Assembly: GCF_001648595.1 (NCBI RefSeq)
Contig: NZ_LBAW01000006.1
Span: forward strand, 186,001 to 250,000
DNA: 64,000 nucleotides
DNA from: Legionella bozemanae
Lineage (GTDB): Bacteria > Pseudomonadota > Gammaproteobacteria > Legionellales > Legionellaceae
Reading direction: 5' to 3'
Shown here: positions 36,293 to 44,710 of the stretch, piece by piece
Position numbering within the stretch: position 1 is the first letter of the stretch
Layout: each line of letters opens with the position of its first letter
The notes under the pieces: generated by a model
Told to the model about the DNA's origin: nothing
The model's database searches: none
The model's input: the letters and a program-made list of their open reading frames with translations, nothing else
Program-made: the position numbers and the translations under genes

Positions 36293-38566
36293 ATGACAGG
36301 AAGCAAAATACAAAGTTTTGATTTATTCAAAGCAGCTATGGGAAACCCAGAGTATTTAACGGAAATCAATAAAGATATAGGGAGCCAAGCCCAATTTTTA
36401 GCAACTCTTGAAGAAGGAAATTTGACGTTCTCCAATATTCTTGAATCCATTCAAATAGTCAAAAATCCAAAAGTAAAATCTCTCTTGATTATTCACTTAT
36501 TAAGCCAAAAAGAATTCTTATCTTCTTTAAAAGGGGATTCCTTGTTAAATAGGTTGGTTATTCCAGATCTCCACATCCCTTCACGTCTTAATTCTCTGAT
36601 TCATCAACTAGACATAAAAATGCTTTCTACTCAATTGATTGGCAAATTAGAACCTGAAGCAGCGGTCAGTATTCTTTGCTCCGTGCCTCATTTTCATCAG
36701 TTAACCATGCCCCAAATAGAAGCATTAATCGAGCGATACCCCCTCTATGAAAGACACAAGGTTCTAACTTATTGGATTACTCATTTTGTTTCCATGCCTA
36801 ATGCCCATTACATCTTGGCTCATTTAATGAACATTGCCGGGCACAATATCATTGATGAATTGAGTAAAATGGAACCTAATCAGAAAGAAATAGTCATTCT
36901 CAATATTATTGAGCATTTAGGATTATTTAATAATATACCGATTAAATTCCTGGATCATGCAAATAAAGAATCTCATTTGATTTTGGCGATGCGCTTTTAT
37001 CTTAATGGACATTATAATAAAGCCTATGCAAGCTATATTAATCAATTATCTAAAAGATTATTAGATAAAAACCATTCTTTTTCACTCGAAGCAATCGAGT
37101 TACTTTTTTTCCTGAACGATAAACTGGCATTTAGAGAGTTAGCAAAAAGAACAGCTCATTTAACGAATCGCTATTTAAGAAATAATGCGCTAAAAGGAAA
37201 TGTTGCATTATTTTATCAAAATAATCGCATTAACATTCAAAGAATGCTGCAAAATGTTCATTTAAATCCACTCTTTTTTAGTGGACACCGACCACCAGCT
37301 GATTCGGATGAAAACCCCTTTATAGAGGGTTTAATCAAACATGACAAGTTGATTAATTGTTTTGAGTATTTTTTAATACACTATAAAGGCAATTCTGAAT
37401 CAATTGGGAAACTGCTTAATGACTATATGGAGTTTTATCAGCACTCAGAAAATCATACCATTCGAGCCAAAGCAATACACCATATTGGTTTCATGCTAGG
37501 ACGTCCCGAATTAGATGGAACAGTAAAAGAAGCAATATTTACTGCTTTTTTAAACCACCCTGATTTTTTTGATGAGCAAGTTAGTTATCAATTATTTTTA
37601 TTTGATGCAAAAAGGATTATTCGTTATTTTGGCCTACGTGGTGGAAAAGAAAATTATCAAAGAGTTATTGATTTGTGTACTTTGGCCCTAAAAAATCTGA
37701 ACTCTGAAAAAAATCAAGAAATTATTCTCGTTGCACGAAAAGCGCTTTCGGAAGCGCAACATGAGTTACGTTTTACTAAAGAACAAGGATTTTTTTCTGG
37801 ATTGATTAAATGGTTCAAACGATGTTGGACTTACGGATGGACTGGTTTTTTTAAACCTAACTCACCTGATTATGTCGTTCCAGAATCATTGGGGCTTAAG
37901 GAAAAAAATAAAAAACCATCCAAAGATCGGATAAAAAAATCCATCTCAACTCAGGAGGAAGAAAAAGAGCTTCCGGATTTATTAAACGACATCACTCTTC
38001 CGTTAACACAAGAAAAATTTGAAGACATTATTAAGGCATTAGAGAGTTACTCATTACAAACAATACCTAAAGAGGAGCTGAGCACAAGACAAAAACTTCA
38101 CCGTCTATATCATTATGTAATGGAACGTAAAGAAGAAAATGAGGGGCTTTATCGATGGTTAAAAGACAATCAAAATCCATTTATTATAAATCAATTTCGT
38201 CTATTAGAGTTGATGTTAAAAGAAAGACCTCTCAGTGATGTAGATTCATTACTTGCACAGGTCAATGAAGATTCAGACCACTTGCAATATGTTTCCAACG
38301 AATTTGATTGTCTACTGCCAGAACTGGTAATCCAATCCAGTACTAAACCTTTAAAAAGTTCAGAAAACACTGACTTTGTAGCAAGCGCAACTAAAGTGCT
38401 TTCCGAATATACTTGTGAAGCTGCTGGATATGCACAAAGTGCATTGCATTGGGCGGAAGGCTTTTTTGCGAAAATGAAGAATCCTGCCAAAGAAGAAGAG
38501 CCTTTTGAAGTGGAACATATTGATTCTTTTAAAAAAACAATCAGTGGCAAAGGAGTTACTTCGTAA
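36293..38566 (+). CDS. Helical protein of unknown function, possible effector
   Basis: A 757-residue protein with no recognised family. It is predicted almost entirely helical from its Leu/Lys/Glu pattern. The first ~500 residues alternate short hydrophobic and polar helices, as in solenoid or HEAT-like folds. A Trp/Phe-rich segment at ~500-520 (FFSGLIKWFKRCWTYGWTGF) might contact membranes. A charged linker follows (about 535-560), then a second helical domain. The C-terminal 30 residues carry an acidic patch (KEEEPFEVEHID), reminiscent of the E-block seen in many Dot/Icm substrates. It has a strong AAGGAGAG ribosome site seven bases from the ATG. An effector role is inference from size, composition and the neighbouring candidate. 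Confidence 0.5.
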   Translation: MTGSKIQSFDLFKAAMGNPEYLTEINKDIGSQAQFLATLEEGNLTFSNILESIQIVKNPKVKSLLIIHLLSQKEFLSSLKGDSLLNRLVIPDLHIPSRLNSLIHQLDIKMLSTQLIGKLEPEAAVSILCSVPHFHQLTMPQIEALIERYPLYERHKVLTYWITHFVSMPNAHYILAHLMNIAGHNIIDELSKMEPNQKEIVILNIIEHLGLFNNIPIKFLDHANKESHLILAMRFYLNGHYNKAYASYINQLSKRLLDKNHSFSLEAIELLFFLNDKLAFRELAKRTAHLTNRYLRNNALKGNVALFYQNNRINIQRMLQNVHLNPLFFSGHRPPADSDENPFIEGLIKHDKLINCFEYFLIHYKGNSESIGKLLNDYMEFYQHSENHTIRAKAIHHIGFMLGRPELDGTVKEAIFTAFLNHPDFFDEQVSYQLFLFDAKRIIRYFGLRGGKENYQRVIDLCTLALKNLNSEKNQEIILVARKALSEAQHELRFTKEQGFFSGLIKWFKRCWTYGWTGFFKPNSPDYVVPESLGLKEKNKKPSKDRIKKSISTQEEEKELPDLLNDITLPLTQEKFEDIIKALESYSLQTIPKEELSTRQKLHRLYHYVMERKEENEGLYRWLKDNQNPFIINQFRLLELMLKERPLSDVDSLLAQVNEDSDHLQYVSNEFDCLLPELVIQSSTKPLKSSENTDFVASATKVLSEYTCEAAGYAQSALHWAEGFFAKMKNPAKEEEPFEVEHIDSFKKTISGKGVTS

Positions 38567-38600
38567 TAGCTCAAGTCTCCCATGTGAATGTTTACTCGAA

Positions 38601-38735
38601 CGGTTGGATTTGAGCACAGGTTGTGAGAAATTTTTTCTAAGCAAGCGCAGCATACATCAGTATGTGAGCATTGATTAGGGAAATTTTCTCGCCAGATGCG
38701 CCAAATACGGCCGTTCCCTGGTTGGGATTGAGCAC
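38601..38735. repeat. Dispersed intergenic palindromic repeat, copy C
   Basis: The core at 38645-38671 (GCGCAGCATACATCAGTATG then TGAGCAT) matches copy B closely. It is enclosed by GAGAAA and TTTCTC arms. The whole block is flanked by near-identical 16-base sequences GGTTGGATTTGAGCAC and GGTTGGGATTGAGCAC in direct orientation. It lies between convergent genes, the effector candidate and the acyltransferase. Confidence 0.6.
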
Positions 38736-38740
38736 TTACG

Positions 38741-39592
38741 TTACTTCGACTTAAGTTTCCAACGCTTATGCATCCAGTTCCATTGCTCAGGATGAGCTAA
38801 AATAATGCGTTCTAAAGCTTGGTTATAAGCTAACGTATTATAATATAGTGATTCTTGAGCACTTCCATAATCTGTCCAAGGGATTGGATCATAAAATTCT
38901 AAGACATGTTTTCCATTAGGCAATCTATAGCCCGCTGCAGGAATTACTGGGACTCCAGTATAGCGAGATAAAGTCGCTAAGCTACGATAGGTTCCTGCCT
39001 TTACTCCAAAAAACTCTACAGCAATACCGTCTCGATTAACCAAAGAAGCATGTTGATCAAGAACAAAAATGACCGCATGATTTTGTTCCAAAGCAGCACA
39101 AACCTTATCTAGAGAATTCTTTTTAGGAATAACGTTTAAACCTACTTGGTAGTATTGCTTAAATAAGCTCCGCTCAATAAATTTGATTGATAGAGTACGA
39201 CGTATAAAATGAAACTGCCCTTGAAACTCTTTAAAATTTAAAACACCACCTATTGGCGCCACTTCCCAATTGCCAAAATGTCCAGTAAGAACCAAAACAC
39301 CTTTTTGTTGCGCTACAACTGCTAACATATTCTCATGGCCACGAACCTCGACTTGTTTACGTAATTTATCTTCAGACATGAAACGCAATTGAATTGCTTC
39401 TTTAAAGGATTTAAGTAAATGAGAGTAATAAGATACAGCAAGCCGCTTTTTTTGTGCGTCATTTAATTGATCACCATAAACGCGATCAATATTTGCCATA
39501 ATGACTTGCCGCTTATAGGGTAAAAATTTATATACGAATCGCCCCAGCAAGCTTATAGGCAACTCATTAATTTTTCGTTCTAATTCAGTCAC
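38741..39592 (-). CDS. LpxL/HtrB-family acyltransferase, probably late lipid A acylation (LpxXL-like)
   Basis: A 283-residue member of the LpxL/LpxM acyltransferase family, which moves acyl chains from ACP onto lipid A precursors at the inner membrane. The catalytic HX4D/E motif is His105-x4-Glu110 in TGHFGNWE. The family block VIFVLDQHASLVNRDGIAVEFFG and the YTGVPVIPAAGY segment follow. The N terminus has a weak hydrophobic stretch. It is the last gene in a fatty-acid cluster and overlaps the upstream gene by eight bases. In rhizobia the matching position is held by LpxXL, which adds a very long acyl chain; that role is inferred here from synteny. Confidence 0.85.
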   Translation of the reverse strand: MTELERKINELPISLLGRFVYKFLPYKRQVIMANIDRVYGDQLNDAQKKRLAVSYYSHLLKSFKEAIQLRFMSEDKLRKQVEVRGHENMLAVVAQQKGVLVLTGHFGNWEVAPIGGVLNFKEFQGQFHFIRRTLSIKFIERSLFKQYYQVGLNVIPKKNSLDKVCAALEQNHAVIFVLDQHASLVNRDGIAVEFFGVKAGTYRSLATLSRYTGVPVIPAAGYRLPNGKHVLEFYDPIPWTDYGSAQESLYYNTLAYNQALERIILAHPEQWNWMHKRWKLKSK

Positions 39593-40859
39593 AAGCTTTG
39601 ATCACCAAACAAGCATTCATACTGGCAAACCCACGATTAATCGTCAATGCATAAGGCCCTCTTTTGAGAGACTGATGTTCTGCACTTACAGATAAACCTT
39701 TACAGCTGGAGGCAATATTTTGCAAATTAGCGATACCAGGTACACACTTAGATGAAAGCGCATAAGTTGTCATTACCGCGTCAATCAGACCAGAAGCGCA
39801 TATAGTATGTCCCATAGACCATTTGAATGCGGTTACTGGAATTTCCTTTTGCGCAAAAACATTTTGTATTGCCTGAGATTCGCTATAATCCGATTTGCTA
39901 TTACCATTACCGTGAGCAACAATAAAACCTAAATTATCAGCGTTTAGTTGAACAAGATCCAAAGTACGTTGCATCAACTCTGCCAATTGTTGTCCGCTTG
40001 CATCCAGAGAAAATAACCCTTCTGTTTCCGTGGTAGATAATCCACCAATAATTTCTCCATAACACGTTGCGGAGCGTGCTCGCATACTTGCTTCACTTTC
40101 CAATATCAAAGCAGCAGCACCTTCAGCTAAAATTGTGCCATCATGCGCCTCATCAAAAGGTTTTAAATGTTGATGACTTAATACACCTAATTGCTCATAG
40201 TAAAACAAGGCTTGGGGTTCAGCTATATCATAGGCAACAACCACGGCCCGCTCTGCCTGACCACTGCTAATGGCATGATATGCTTCCAATAAAGCCTGCG
40301 TACCACCCACTGCATGGTTCGTTACATTATGATTAGGACCTTTAAATTCATAGGTGATTCCTGTATATGCAAGAACATTATTAGGTAATATTCGCAATAA
40401 CCACATTGGATGAACTGTTTCGAATAGCTGCCCAGCAAATTGCTGCATATCACCTTGAGTTTTTGCTAACAAAGGCAAAAAATCATACTGTTGAAAATAT
40501 TTATTTCCAGGAGACCCCACAAAAATAGCGGTTTGCTCATTAAACGAATTAGGATCATCAAGAGTATCGCGATAAGCAATCATTTGACTGTGTTCGATTG
40601 CTTGTACCGCAGCATTAATTCCCATCACATCCTGGCGTGAAATAACCTTCAGCAACTTACGATCCGGTAACATTTTTGCAGGATTAAAATCTTTTAACTC
40701 TCCAGCCAATCCATGAGGCCAACCGGATAAATCCCAGTGGGTCATTTTAGCAATTCCGTTTTTTCCAGAAAGAATCGCATCCCAAGTAGCATCCGCAGTA
40801 GCGCCTGATGCAGTTAGGGCGCTGCGCCCAGTAATGAATACTCTATTGCTCTGACTCAT
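39585..40859 (-). CDS. Ketosynthase-like protein lacking the active-site Cys (chain-length-factor-like)
   Basis: A 424-residue FabF-family protein. Alignment to the neighbouring ketosynthase puts Ala183 (TNHAVGGTQAL) at the position of the catalytic Cys, while the two His positions are kept (His316 in VAHGNG, His351 in SMGHTICASG). Without Cys it cannot form the acyl-enzyme. It may act as a partner of the intact synthase, as chain-length factors do, or as a decarboxylase, as Cys-to-Ala ketosynthases can. The ORF is intact and sits tightly between its partners, so it is not decaying. The start overlaps the stop of the upstream gene by four bases. Confidence 0.85.
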   Translation of the reverse strand: MSQSNRVFITGRSALTASGATADATWDAILSGKNGIAKMTHWDLSGWPHGLAGELKDFNPAKMLPDRKLLKVISRQDVMGINAAVQAIEHSQMIAYRDTLDDPNSFNEQTAIFVGSPGNKYFQQYDFLPLLAKTQGDMQQFAGQLFETVHPMWLLRILPNNVLAYTGITYEFKGPNHNVTNHAVGGTQALLEAYHAISSGQAERAVVVAYDIAEPQALFYYEQLGVLSHQHLKPFDEAHDGTILAEGAAALILESEASMRARSATCYGEIIGGLSTTETEGLFSLDASGQQLAELMQRTLDLVQLNADNLGFIVAHGNGNSKSDYSESQAIQNVFAQKEIPVTAFKWSMGHTICASGLIDAVMTTYALSSKCVPGIANLQNIASSCKGLSVSAEHQSLKRGPYALTINRGFASMNACLVIKACD

Positions 40860-42154
40860 AGTCCTGCTCCTTCAAATTCAGGATGCTTAAATAACAAGCA
40901 ACTATTTGAGCCACCAAATCCAAAAGAATTGGATAAAACCACACCTAAAGAACGTTCACGCGGCCCATCAACTACATAATCCAAATCACATTCTGGGTCT
41001 GGGGTCGTTAAATTAGCAGTCTTGGGTATCTGTGCCTGCTCTATAGATTTAACGGATAATACAGCCTCCAGCGCCCCTGCCGCAGCAATCAAATGTCCAG
41101 TCTGACTTTTAGTCGAACTTACAGGTAGGTTTGCGATATATTCCCCAAAAACTGCTTTAATCGCATTCGTTTCACTTAAGTCATTCATCTTGGTCGAGGT
41201 ACCATGGGCATTAATATAATCCACATCAGAAGCCCGTACTCCTGCATCATGGAGAGCGCGTTCGATTGCTTGAATGGCTCCATCCCCATTTGGATGTGAA
41301 TCAGTAATTCGATAAGAACTTAAGGAATTTCCCTCACCGGCTAACTCAGCATAAATACGAGCACCGCGAGCTTTTGCTTTACTCCATTCTTCCAAAATTA
41401 AAAAGGCAGCACCTTCCCCCAAGACAAAACCATTACGCGTTGCATCAAAAGGTCGGCTCGCTGTTTCCGGTGTACTATTATAAGAAGATAAGGCGCCTAA
41501 TAAGCAAAAACTGGATAACCCCAAAGGATTAATCATCGAATCAAATCCGCCAGCCAACATAAAATCAGCTTCGCCTCGACGAATGACTTGCATCGCCAAC
41601 CCTAAAGCTTGCCCTCCTGAAGCACACGCTGTATGCACCGAGGAAGCATAACCTCTAATTCCGAATTGTTGAATCAATAAAGATAACCCTGAGTTTGGCG
41701 TTGTTTTACCAAAATCAGATAATCTGTAAAATTCTCGCGTGTTCGCAAGTAATCGCCCCCAATCCGCTTCACCATCTTGAGCACAAGTTTGTTGAAATCG
41801 GGACAGATAGTCAAATTCAGCAGTCATCATACCGCTACCTGTAACTACGCCCCATTGTGCTGCCGTTTGCTCTGTAGGCAATATACCTGCATCATCAAAT
41901 GCTTGTTGCGCTGCCTCAAGAGCATATCGTGTAAAAGGTACAGAAAAGCGACTACGTTTTGTGGTTAATTTGGGATCGAGTGTAAAATGTTTCACCTCAG
42001 CCGCAATATAAGCGGGAAAAGCACTGGCGTCAAACTGCTTGATTTCAGCAATTCCCGAACGCCCCTCCAATAAATTGGACCATGTGGACTGCACATCAAG
42101 TCCTAAAGGAGAAACAGCTCCCAAACCTGTAATAGCCACTCGTCTTTTTTTCAC
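40856..42154 (-). CDS. Beta-ketoacyl-ACP synthase II-type (FabF-like)
   Basis: A condensing enzyme that extends acyl-ACP by two carbons using malonyl-ACP. The 432-residue protein has the complete Cys-His-His triad: Cys177 (VHTACASGG), His317 (NAHGTSTKMND) and His354 (QTGHLIAAAG). The GFGGSNSCLLF motif closes the fold. It is paired with the Cys-lacking synthase encoded immediately downstream with a four-base overlap, suggesting a heterodimer. It is separated from the dehydratase gene by only five bases. In the proposed pathway it elongates a fatty acid beyond normal chain length. Confidence 0.92.
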   Translation of the reverse strand: MKKRRVAITGLGAVSPLGLDVQSTWSNLLEGRSGIAEIKQFDASAFPAYIAAEVKHFTLDPKLTTKRSRFSVPFTRYALEAAQQAFDDAGILPTEQTAAQWGVVTGSGMMTAEFDYLSRFQQTCAQDGEADWGRLLANTREFYRLSDFGKTTPNSGLSLLIQQFGIRGYASSVHTACASGGQALGLAMQVIRRGEADFMLAGGFDSMINPLGLSSFCLLGALSSYNSTPETASRPFDATRNGFVLGEGAAFLILEEWSKAKARGARIYAELAGEGNSLSSYRITDSHPNGDGAIQAIERALHDAGVRASDVDYINAHGTSTKMNDLSETNAIKAVFGEYIANLPVSSTKSQTGHLIAAAGALEAVLSVKSIEQAQIPKTANLTTPDPECDLDYVVDGPRERSLGVVLSNSFGFGGSNSCLLFKHPEFEGAGL

Positions 42155-42159
42155 TTTAT

Positions 42160-43053
42160 TTACCTCTGGGAATTAAGTACTACATCTACAACACAAACAC
42201 GCTTGCCTGCAACCTCACTACGATAAGCCAGGATCAACTCATCTTCTGTTTGTTTTTTGACAGTCACAAAACATTCAAGAATATCACCCGGATAAACGAA
42301 TTCATTCATTTTTATTTTGCGCAATTCGCTTACTTTATAGTGTATTGAATATCCTGCACGTCGAATAAATTCATAGGTCAAATTTAACTTGCACTCCAAT
42401 AATACTGTCAGAGGTAATACGGGTTTCTTAGGAAAATGATCTGCAAAATAAGGGGCTGCTCGTGATATTCTTTTTTCAGCGATTAAACTAACCCCTGGTT
42501 GACTGAAGCGAACTCTATCAAAAGTCATGGGCACTACAGGCAATTCCAAACTCATAATCAGATCGTCATTCAATAATGGTGCACTTTCCTTGCTAATAAC
42601 TGACCAATCCCCAGGACGATTAATTTCAGAAAATTGCTGCCTTACTTCATCTAAATCAATAAAATCAGCCATTGGTAGTAAAGGGCCCAAAGCCCCTTCA
42701 ATACGAAAAACAAGCTCATTACCCACTTTAGCTTCGCTATGGTATTGCATTACCGAATCATCTAAGTGTTTAATAAATGACTCAAGCAATAAAGTCTCGC
42801 CTACATAAGCCCGTCGGTGCATAGAAGCACTGGCGACAATACCAGCAACAGGCCTGCGGGTAAATCCTTGCAGCTCCATTACATTCCAAGCGGCCAATTG
42901 TCCTAGTGTTTCTCCAATTAAAGAAGGAATAAAACAGGGCCGTCCCTGTTCATCAACTGTGAGGAATGCATCATTTGAAGTAACATGTTTGACTCCCCGG
43001 ATCATCTGTCCAGGAGATGACTCTACTATACGATCAACAAATAAGAATCTCAT
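42160..43053 (-). CDS. Double-hotdog 3-hydroxyacyl-ACP dehydratase
   Basis: A 297-residue protein made of two FabZ-like hotdog domains. The C-terminal domain keeps the catalytic pair at the normal 14-residue spacing: His206 in ADHFPKKPVLP and Glu220 in TVLLECKLN. The N-terminal domain keeps the Glu (Glu48 in LIGETLGQLA), but the matching His position is not His. Only one catalytic centre per chain is therefore likely, as in other tandem-hotdog dehydratases. It would dehydrate the 3-hydroxyacyl chain on the dedicated ACP encoded 47 bases upstream. A standard housekeeping FabZ has about 150 residues, so this is a specialised enzyme. Confidence 0.85.
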   Translation of the reverse strand: MRFLFVDRIVESSPGQMIRGVKHVTSNDAFLTVDEQGRPCFIPSLIGETLGQLAAWNVMELQGFTRRPVAGIVASASMHRRAYVGETLLLESFIKHLDDSVMQYHSEAKVGNELVFRIEGALGPLLPMADFIDLDEVRQQFSEINRPGDWSVISKESAPLLNDDLIMSLELPVVPMTFDRVRFSQPGVSLIAEKRISRAAPYFADHFPKKPVLPLTVLLECKLNLTYEFIRRAGYSIHYKVSELRKIKMNEFVYPGDILECFVTVKKQTEDELILAYRSEVAGKRVCVVDVVLNSQR

Positions 43054-43100
43054 CAGTATTTATTATGCCCTATTAACTTGCTTTTAAAGTCACACCAGAA

Positions 43101-43514
43101 TTAAGCCTCAGCTCCAGCGGTTTGTTGTTCCTTAGTTGCAGCGACAACTAACTTACAAAACGTTTCAATGGTAAATAACATGGGTATTTCATTGACTTTC
43201 ATATTTGACTTGAATTGCTCTGCAGGAACTTCACTTAAATAATTTTGCAATGCAATCAAACCTTGTTCGGTGATGATACCACCTTTCTCGAATTCATCTT
43301 CTGCCAAATCACCACGTGCATTTTTTTCCAATTGACCACGAGGAATTTTAATTTTGAATTCTTTTTCCAATTGGAAAACCAAATCAAGAAAATCAATAGA
43401 TTCAGCGCCGAGATCTGCTATTAATCGACTGTTAAGAGATATTTCTTCTACATCAATTACTAGCACATCAGCAACAATTTCTCTAACTTTAGGATAAACG
43501 TCTGCTACATTCAT
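43101..43514 (-). CDS. Dedicated acyl carrier protein, AcpXL-like
   Basis: A 137-residue carrier protein, much longer than AcpP (about 77). The phosphopantetheine site is Ser39 in the DLGAESIDFLDL motif. The following FQLEKEFKIKIPRGQLEK resembles AcpXL of rhizobia, which also has an insertion after this helix; here the insertion (about residues 57-90) is rich in Asp and Glu. AcpXL carries the 27-hydroxyoctacosanoyl chain for lipid A. Legionella lipid A is known to contain similar chains (27-oxo-octacosanoate). The match is therefore functionally sensible, but it rests on motif and gene-order resemblance only. A C-terminal tail is rich in Ala, Glu and Gln. Confidence 0.85.
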   Translation of the reverse strand: MNVADVYPKVREIVADVLVIDVEEISLNSRLIADLGAESIDFLDLVFQLEKEFKIKIPRGQLEKNARGDLAEDEFEKGGIITEQGLIALQNYLSEVPAEQFKSNMKVNEIPMLFTIETFCKLVVAATKEQQTAGAEA

Positions 43515-43602
43515 ATTTTGTCCTCAGAGATCAGCTAATTTACAAAGCCCGAAATTATACCATAGATTTTTTTAAAGACACAAAATTAAACGTGGCGAGG
43601 TA

Positions 43603-44358
43603 TTAACCAACCTGACTATACCCTGCATCAACAAATAAAGTATGTCCATTAATCATGGACGCTTCGGGTAAGCATAAGAGATAAATGGCATTAGCAACAT
43701 CTTGTGTTGTTAGTGGTCTATCAGCCAGTGAGCGGGCTTGGTACTCATCAAGTAACTGTTCCCTATTAGGGAAATGCTTTAATGCATCAGTATCAACTAC
43801 CCCAGCAGAAACAGCATTCACTGTAATGCCATCAACAGCCAACTCAAGACTCAAAGAACGAACTAAAGCTTCAAGTGCTGCTTTAGATGCACCAATAAAT
43901 GCATAATTTGGAATTGCCCGAGATGCACCAAGACTAGATAAGGCGATAATACGGCTACCCTTGGGCATCAGTGAATGTCCTTCTGTGGCCAAATGATTTA
44001 ATGCCAAAGCATTGGTTTCCAGACACCAGCGCCAATGCTTAGTTGACATCTTTAGTGCCGGTTTTAAAACACCACTAGCGGCATTACTAATTAAAAAATC
44101 AAGGCGATTAAAATGTTCATGGAATTGTGCAAACATTTCTTTTACAGACTGATGATCTGCTACATTAGCTTGCAAAGCAATTGCTTTACGGCCCATAGCA
44201 TGGAGTTCTTCAATCAAAGCTTGGGCTTCATCAGAACTGTTGTAATAAACTATGGCAATATCACTTCCTGCCTGGGCTAACTTTAATGCAGTCGCCTTAC
44301 CGATGCCTTTTGCACCGCCAGTAATTAATCCAACTTTACCCGCAAAAACCAAACTCAT
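43603..44358 (-). CDS. fabL: FabL-like enoyl-ACP reductase (SDR family)
   Basis: A 251-residue short-chain dehydrogenase. The nucleotide-binding TGGAKGIG lies at residues 13-20. The active site is Tyr152-x6-Lys159 (YAFIGASK); this longer spacing is the enoyl-reductase signature (FabI/FabL), unlike the YxxxK of ketoreductases. The segment SSLGASRAIPNY resembles Bacillus FabL (SSLGS..NY). It performs the final reduction of each elongation cycle. It is first in the cluster, 88 bases before the acp gene. In rhizobial loci the reductase slot is held by a zinc alcohol dehydrogenase-type gene instead. No ketoreductase is present, so FabG must come from elsewhere. Confidence 0.88.
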   Translation of the reverse strand: MSLVFAGKVGLITGGAKGIGKATALKLAQAGSDIAIVYYNSSDEAQALIEELHAMGRKAIALQANVADHQSVKEMFAQFHEHFNRLDFLISNAASGVLKPALKMSTKHWRWCLETNALALNHLATEGHSLMPKGSRIIALSSLGASRAIPNYAFIGASKAALEALVRSLSLELAVDGITVNAVSAGVVDTDALKHFPNREQLLDEYQARSLADRPLTTQDVANAIYLLCLPEASMINGHTLFVDAGYSQVG

Positions 44359-44710
44359 GGAATATTCCTCATCAACTTCATTTATCTAAGAATAAAAAAT
44401 GCAACTGTTATAAAGCCCGCTTAAGAAATCATAACTCCTGTTACATTTAACATGTAGCCTGGGTGAAGCGAAGCGGAACCCGGGTATAGGGAAAAAATTC
44501 CCGGGTTCCGCTTCGCTTCACCCAGGCTACTATTTCAAAGATACCAAGTGCTTGTAAATCGGCACCGTGGACAAACAGTTACAAAAGCTACATTTTCATT
44601 TTTATTCATCGATAAAGCAATGATTAGATCATTAAATTTTTAAATATCTTGTTTCTAGAGAGCTAACTTTGTACTATCGCCACACGATTAAGATAAATAT
44701 ATATTAATGA
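44359..44710. other. 352-base divergent spacer between the fatty-acid cluster and the MFS gene
   Basis: It contains promoters for two divergent transcription units, not identifiable with certainty. Its main feature is a large perfect inverted repeat at 44454-44530, listed separately. The remainder is AT-rich without open frames of interest. Confidence 0.4.
44454..44530. repeat. Perfect 31-bp inverted repeat (REP-like hairpin), copy 1
   Basis: The left arm 44454-44484 begins GTAGCCTGGGTGAAGCGAAG and pairs without mismatch with the right arm 44500-44530, which ends CTTCACCCAGGCTAC. The loop is 15 bases. The same arm sequence with compensated changes recurs at 51064-51143, and a shortened form occurs at 46444-46468. 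The GC content is far above its surroundings. The three copies and the terminal GTAGCC/GGCTAC pattern point to a dispersed palindromic element rather than a simple terminator. Confidence 0.85.

Noticed and set aside
39585-40859. Decaying duplicate of FabF
   Set aside because: The frame is full-length, both His sites are kept and the gene is translationally coupled on both sides, so it is more likely a functional Cys-less partner.
44454-44530. Simple rho-independent terminator
   Set aside because: The hairpin lies between divergent promoters, has no T-run on either side and recurs elsewhere in the window, so it is a dispersed repeat.
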